Shown: positions 33,675 to 34,180 of the stretch, piece after piece
How positions within the stretch are numbered: position 1 is the first letter of the stretch
How the letters are laid out: each line of letters opens with the position of its first letter
Assembly (NCBI GenBank): GCA_021841865.1
Contig: JAKCDM010000003.1
Location: 1-34,180 of the forward strand
DNA length: 34,180 nucleotides
DNA from: Pseudomonadota bacterium
Lineage (GTDB): Bacteria > Pseudomonadota > Gammaproteobacteria > Burkholderiales > Burkholderiaceae_C
Reading direction: 5' to 3'
Made by a program: the position numbers and the translations under genes
The notes under the pieces: model-generated
What the model was told of the DNA's origin: nothing
Database searches by the model: none
The model's input: only the letters and a program-made list of their open reading frames with translations

Positions 33675-34045
33675 CCCACGCCGCCGTACAAGCGTTTGCC
33701 TTGCGCCTCATGGTGCTTTCGCTGCTGGTCGCCGGCATCTTGTATATCGTGCTCGGACAGCTCACGGTGCGCAAGCTGCGCAGGAACCCGGCGACCCGCC
33801 ATTGCCTGGGCGTCGAGTTCCCGTACAGCGGCGAGATCGGCAACGTGGCGCAGGCCTTTGGCTGGCCAGGCTGGCTTCAGCAGCGCGCGGAACGCGGAGG
33901 CTTGTGCTTCATGGTGGCCCATTCCCGGATTCTTCGCCAGCACACCACACGGCTCGATCGTGCGCTGGCACGGGCATGCTTCTGGTCGGTCATGCTTTCC
34001 GGGACCCTCGTGCTGACCTACTGCCTGATCGTGAGGCTCGGCTGA
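33671..34045 (+). CDS. Small two-helix membrane protein, possible immunity protein
   Basis: This 124-residue protein has a hydrophobic helix near residues 9-30 (LRLMVLSLLVAGILYIVLG) and another at the C-terminus (SVMLSGTLVLTYCLIV), with a basic and aromatic loop between them. The start is TTG at 33671, six bases after GGAG, and its TTGA overlaps the stop of the toxin-like gene, so translation is coupled. A small membrane protein directly behind a hydrophobic effector-like gene fits an immunity role, but no known family is recognised. Confidence 0.62.
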   Translation: MTHAAVQAFALRLMVLSLLVAGILYIVLGQLTVRKLRRNPATRHCLGVEFPYSGEIGNVAQAFGWPGWLQQRAERGGLCFMVAHSRILRQHTTRLDRALARACFWSVMLSGTLVLTYCLIVRLG

Positions 34046-34180
34046 GATGCCGCCGATGACCACGCGCCATCGCCAACCGTGGCCCCGCCGGCACGAACAC
34101 CCGCGAGCGTGCCGACCCGTGCGCGGAAGCCCCGCACAACGCAAGCCATGATCTACCAGGGGTTCGAGGCTGTGGCGTTC
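34046..34180 (+). other. Right-edge region, possible start of another gene
   Basis: A short frame from 34047 ends after about 34 codons and looks non-coding. ATG at 34148 opens a frame (MIYQGFEAVAF) that runs off the window; it has no clear ribosome binding site and cannot be judged from 11 codons. Confidence 0.25.

Overview
The window reads as a high-GC chromosomal segment of a chemolithoautotrophic proteobacterium, most likely a betaproteobacterium of the Burkholderiales and possibly close to Thiomonas. The reasons are the form IA Rubisco with an alpha-carboxysome operon, a carboxysome-associated PII-like protein of the kind described from Thiomonas intermedia, and the GC-rich codon use. 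The species call is inference.

Positions 1-3017 (+ strand) hold the end of an ABC-2 type exporter (ATPase tail and permease) followed by a globin-GAF-EAL protein, a predicted gas- or redox-sensing c-di-GMP phosphodiesterase. Positions 3138-6178 carry three small secreted proteins of unknown function, two of them clear paralogues. They surround a LysR regulator that is probably CbbR and is encoded far from the genes it would control.

Positions 6206-25468, all on the minus strand, form one long CO2-concentrating and fixation cluster. In transcription order it encodes DabB, a small antiporter-like membrane protein and DabA (inorganic carbon uptake); CPII (PII-like sensor); CbbL, CbbS, CsoS2, CsoSCA, CsoS4A, CsoS4B and three CsoS1 shell proteins (the carboxysome); acRAF (Rubisco assembly); McdA and McdB (carboxysome positioning); CbbQ and CbbO (Rubisco activase); CsoS1D (gated shell pore); and last a cytosolic trypsin-like protease. 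A second promoter region with LysR-type operator geometry lies in front of cbbL, so the uptake genes and the carboxysome genes can be expressed together or separately. Many junctions overlap or nearly overlap, implying translational coupling.

Positions 25840-27853 (+) hold an aldehyde dehydrogenase and a DUF779 protein behind an excellent sigma-54 promoter with upstream palindromes. Positions 27969-29254 (+) encode a periplasmic cupredoxin and a PCuAC copper chaperone. A small unknown gene follows (minus), then an Lrp-type regulator divergent from dadA, an NsrR-like iron-sulfur regulator, and at the right end a frameshifted, toxin-like gene coupled to a small two-helix membrane protein.

The items most worth attention are the protease at the end of the carboxysome operon, the secreted-protein family around cbbR, the operator layout before cbbL, the hairpin covering the cbbR ribosome binding site, and the frameshifted toxin-like pair with short tandem repeats upstream. 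No tRNA, rRNA, CRISPR array or intact insertion sequence was seen.
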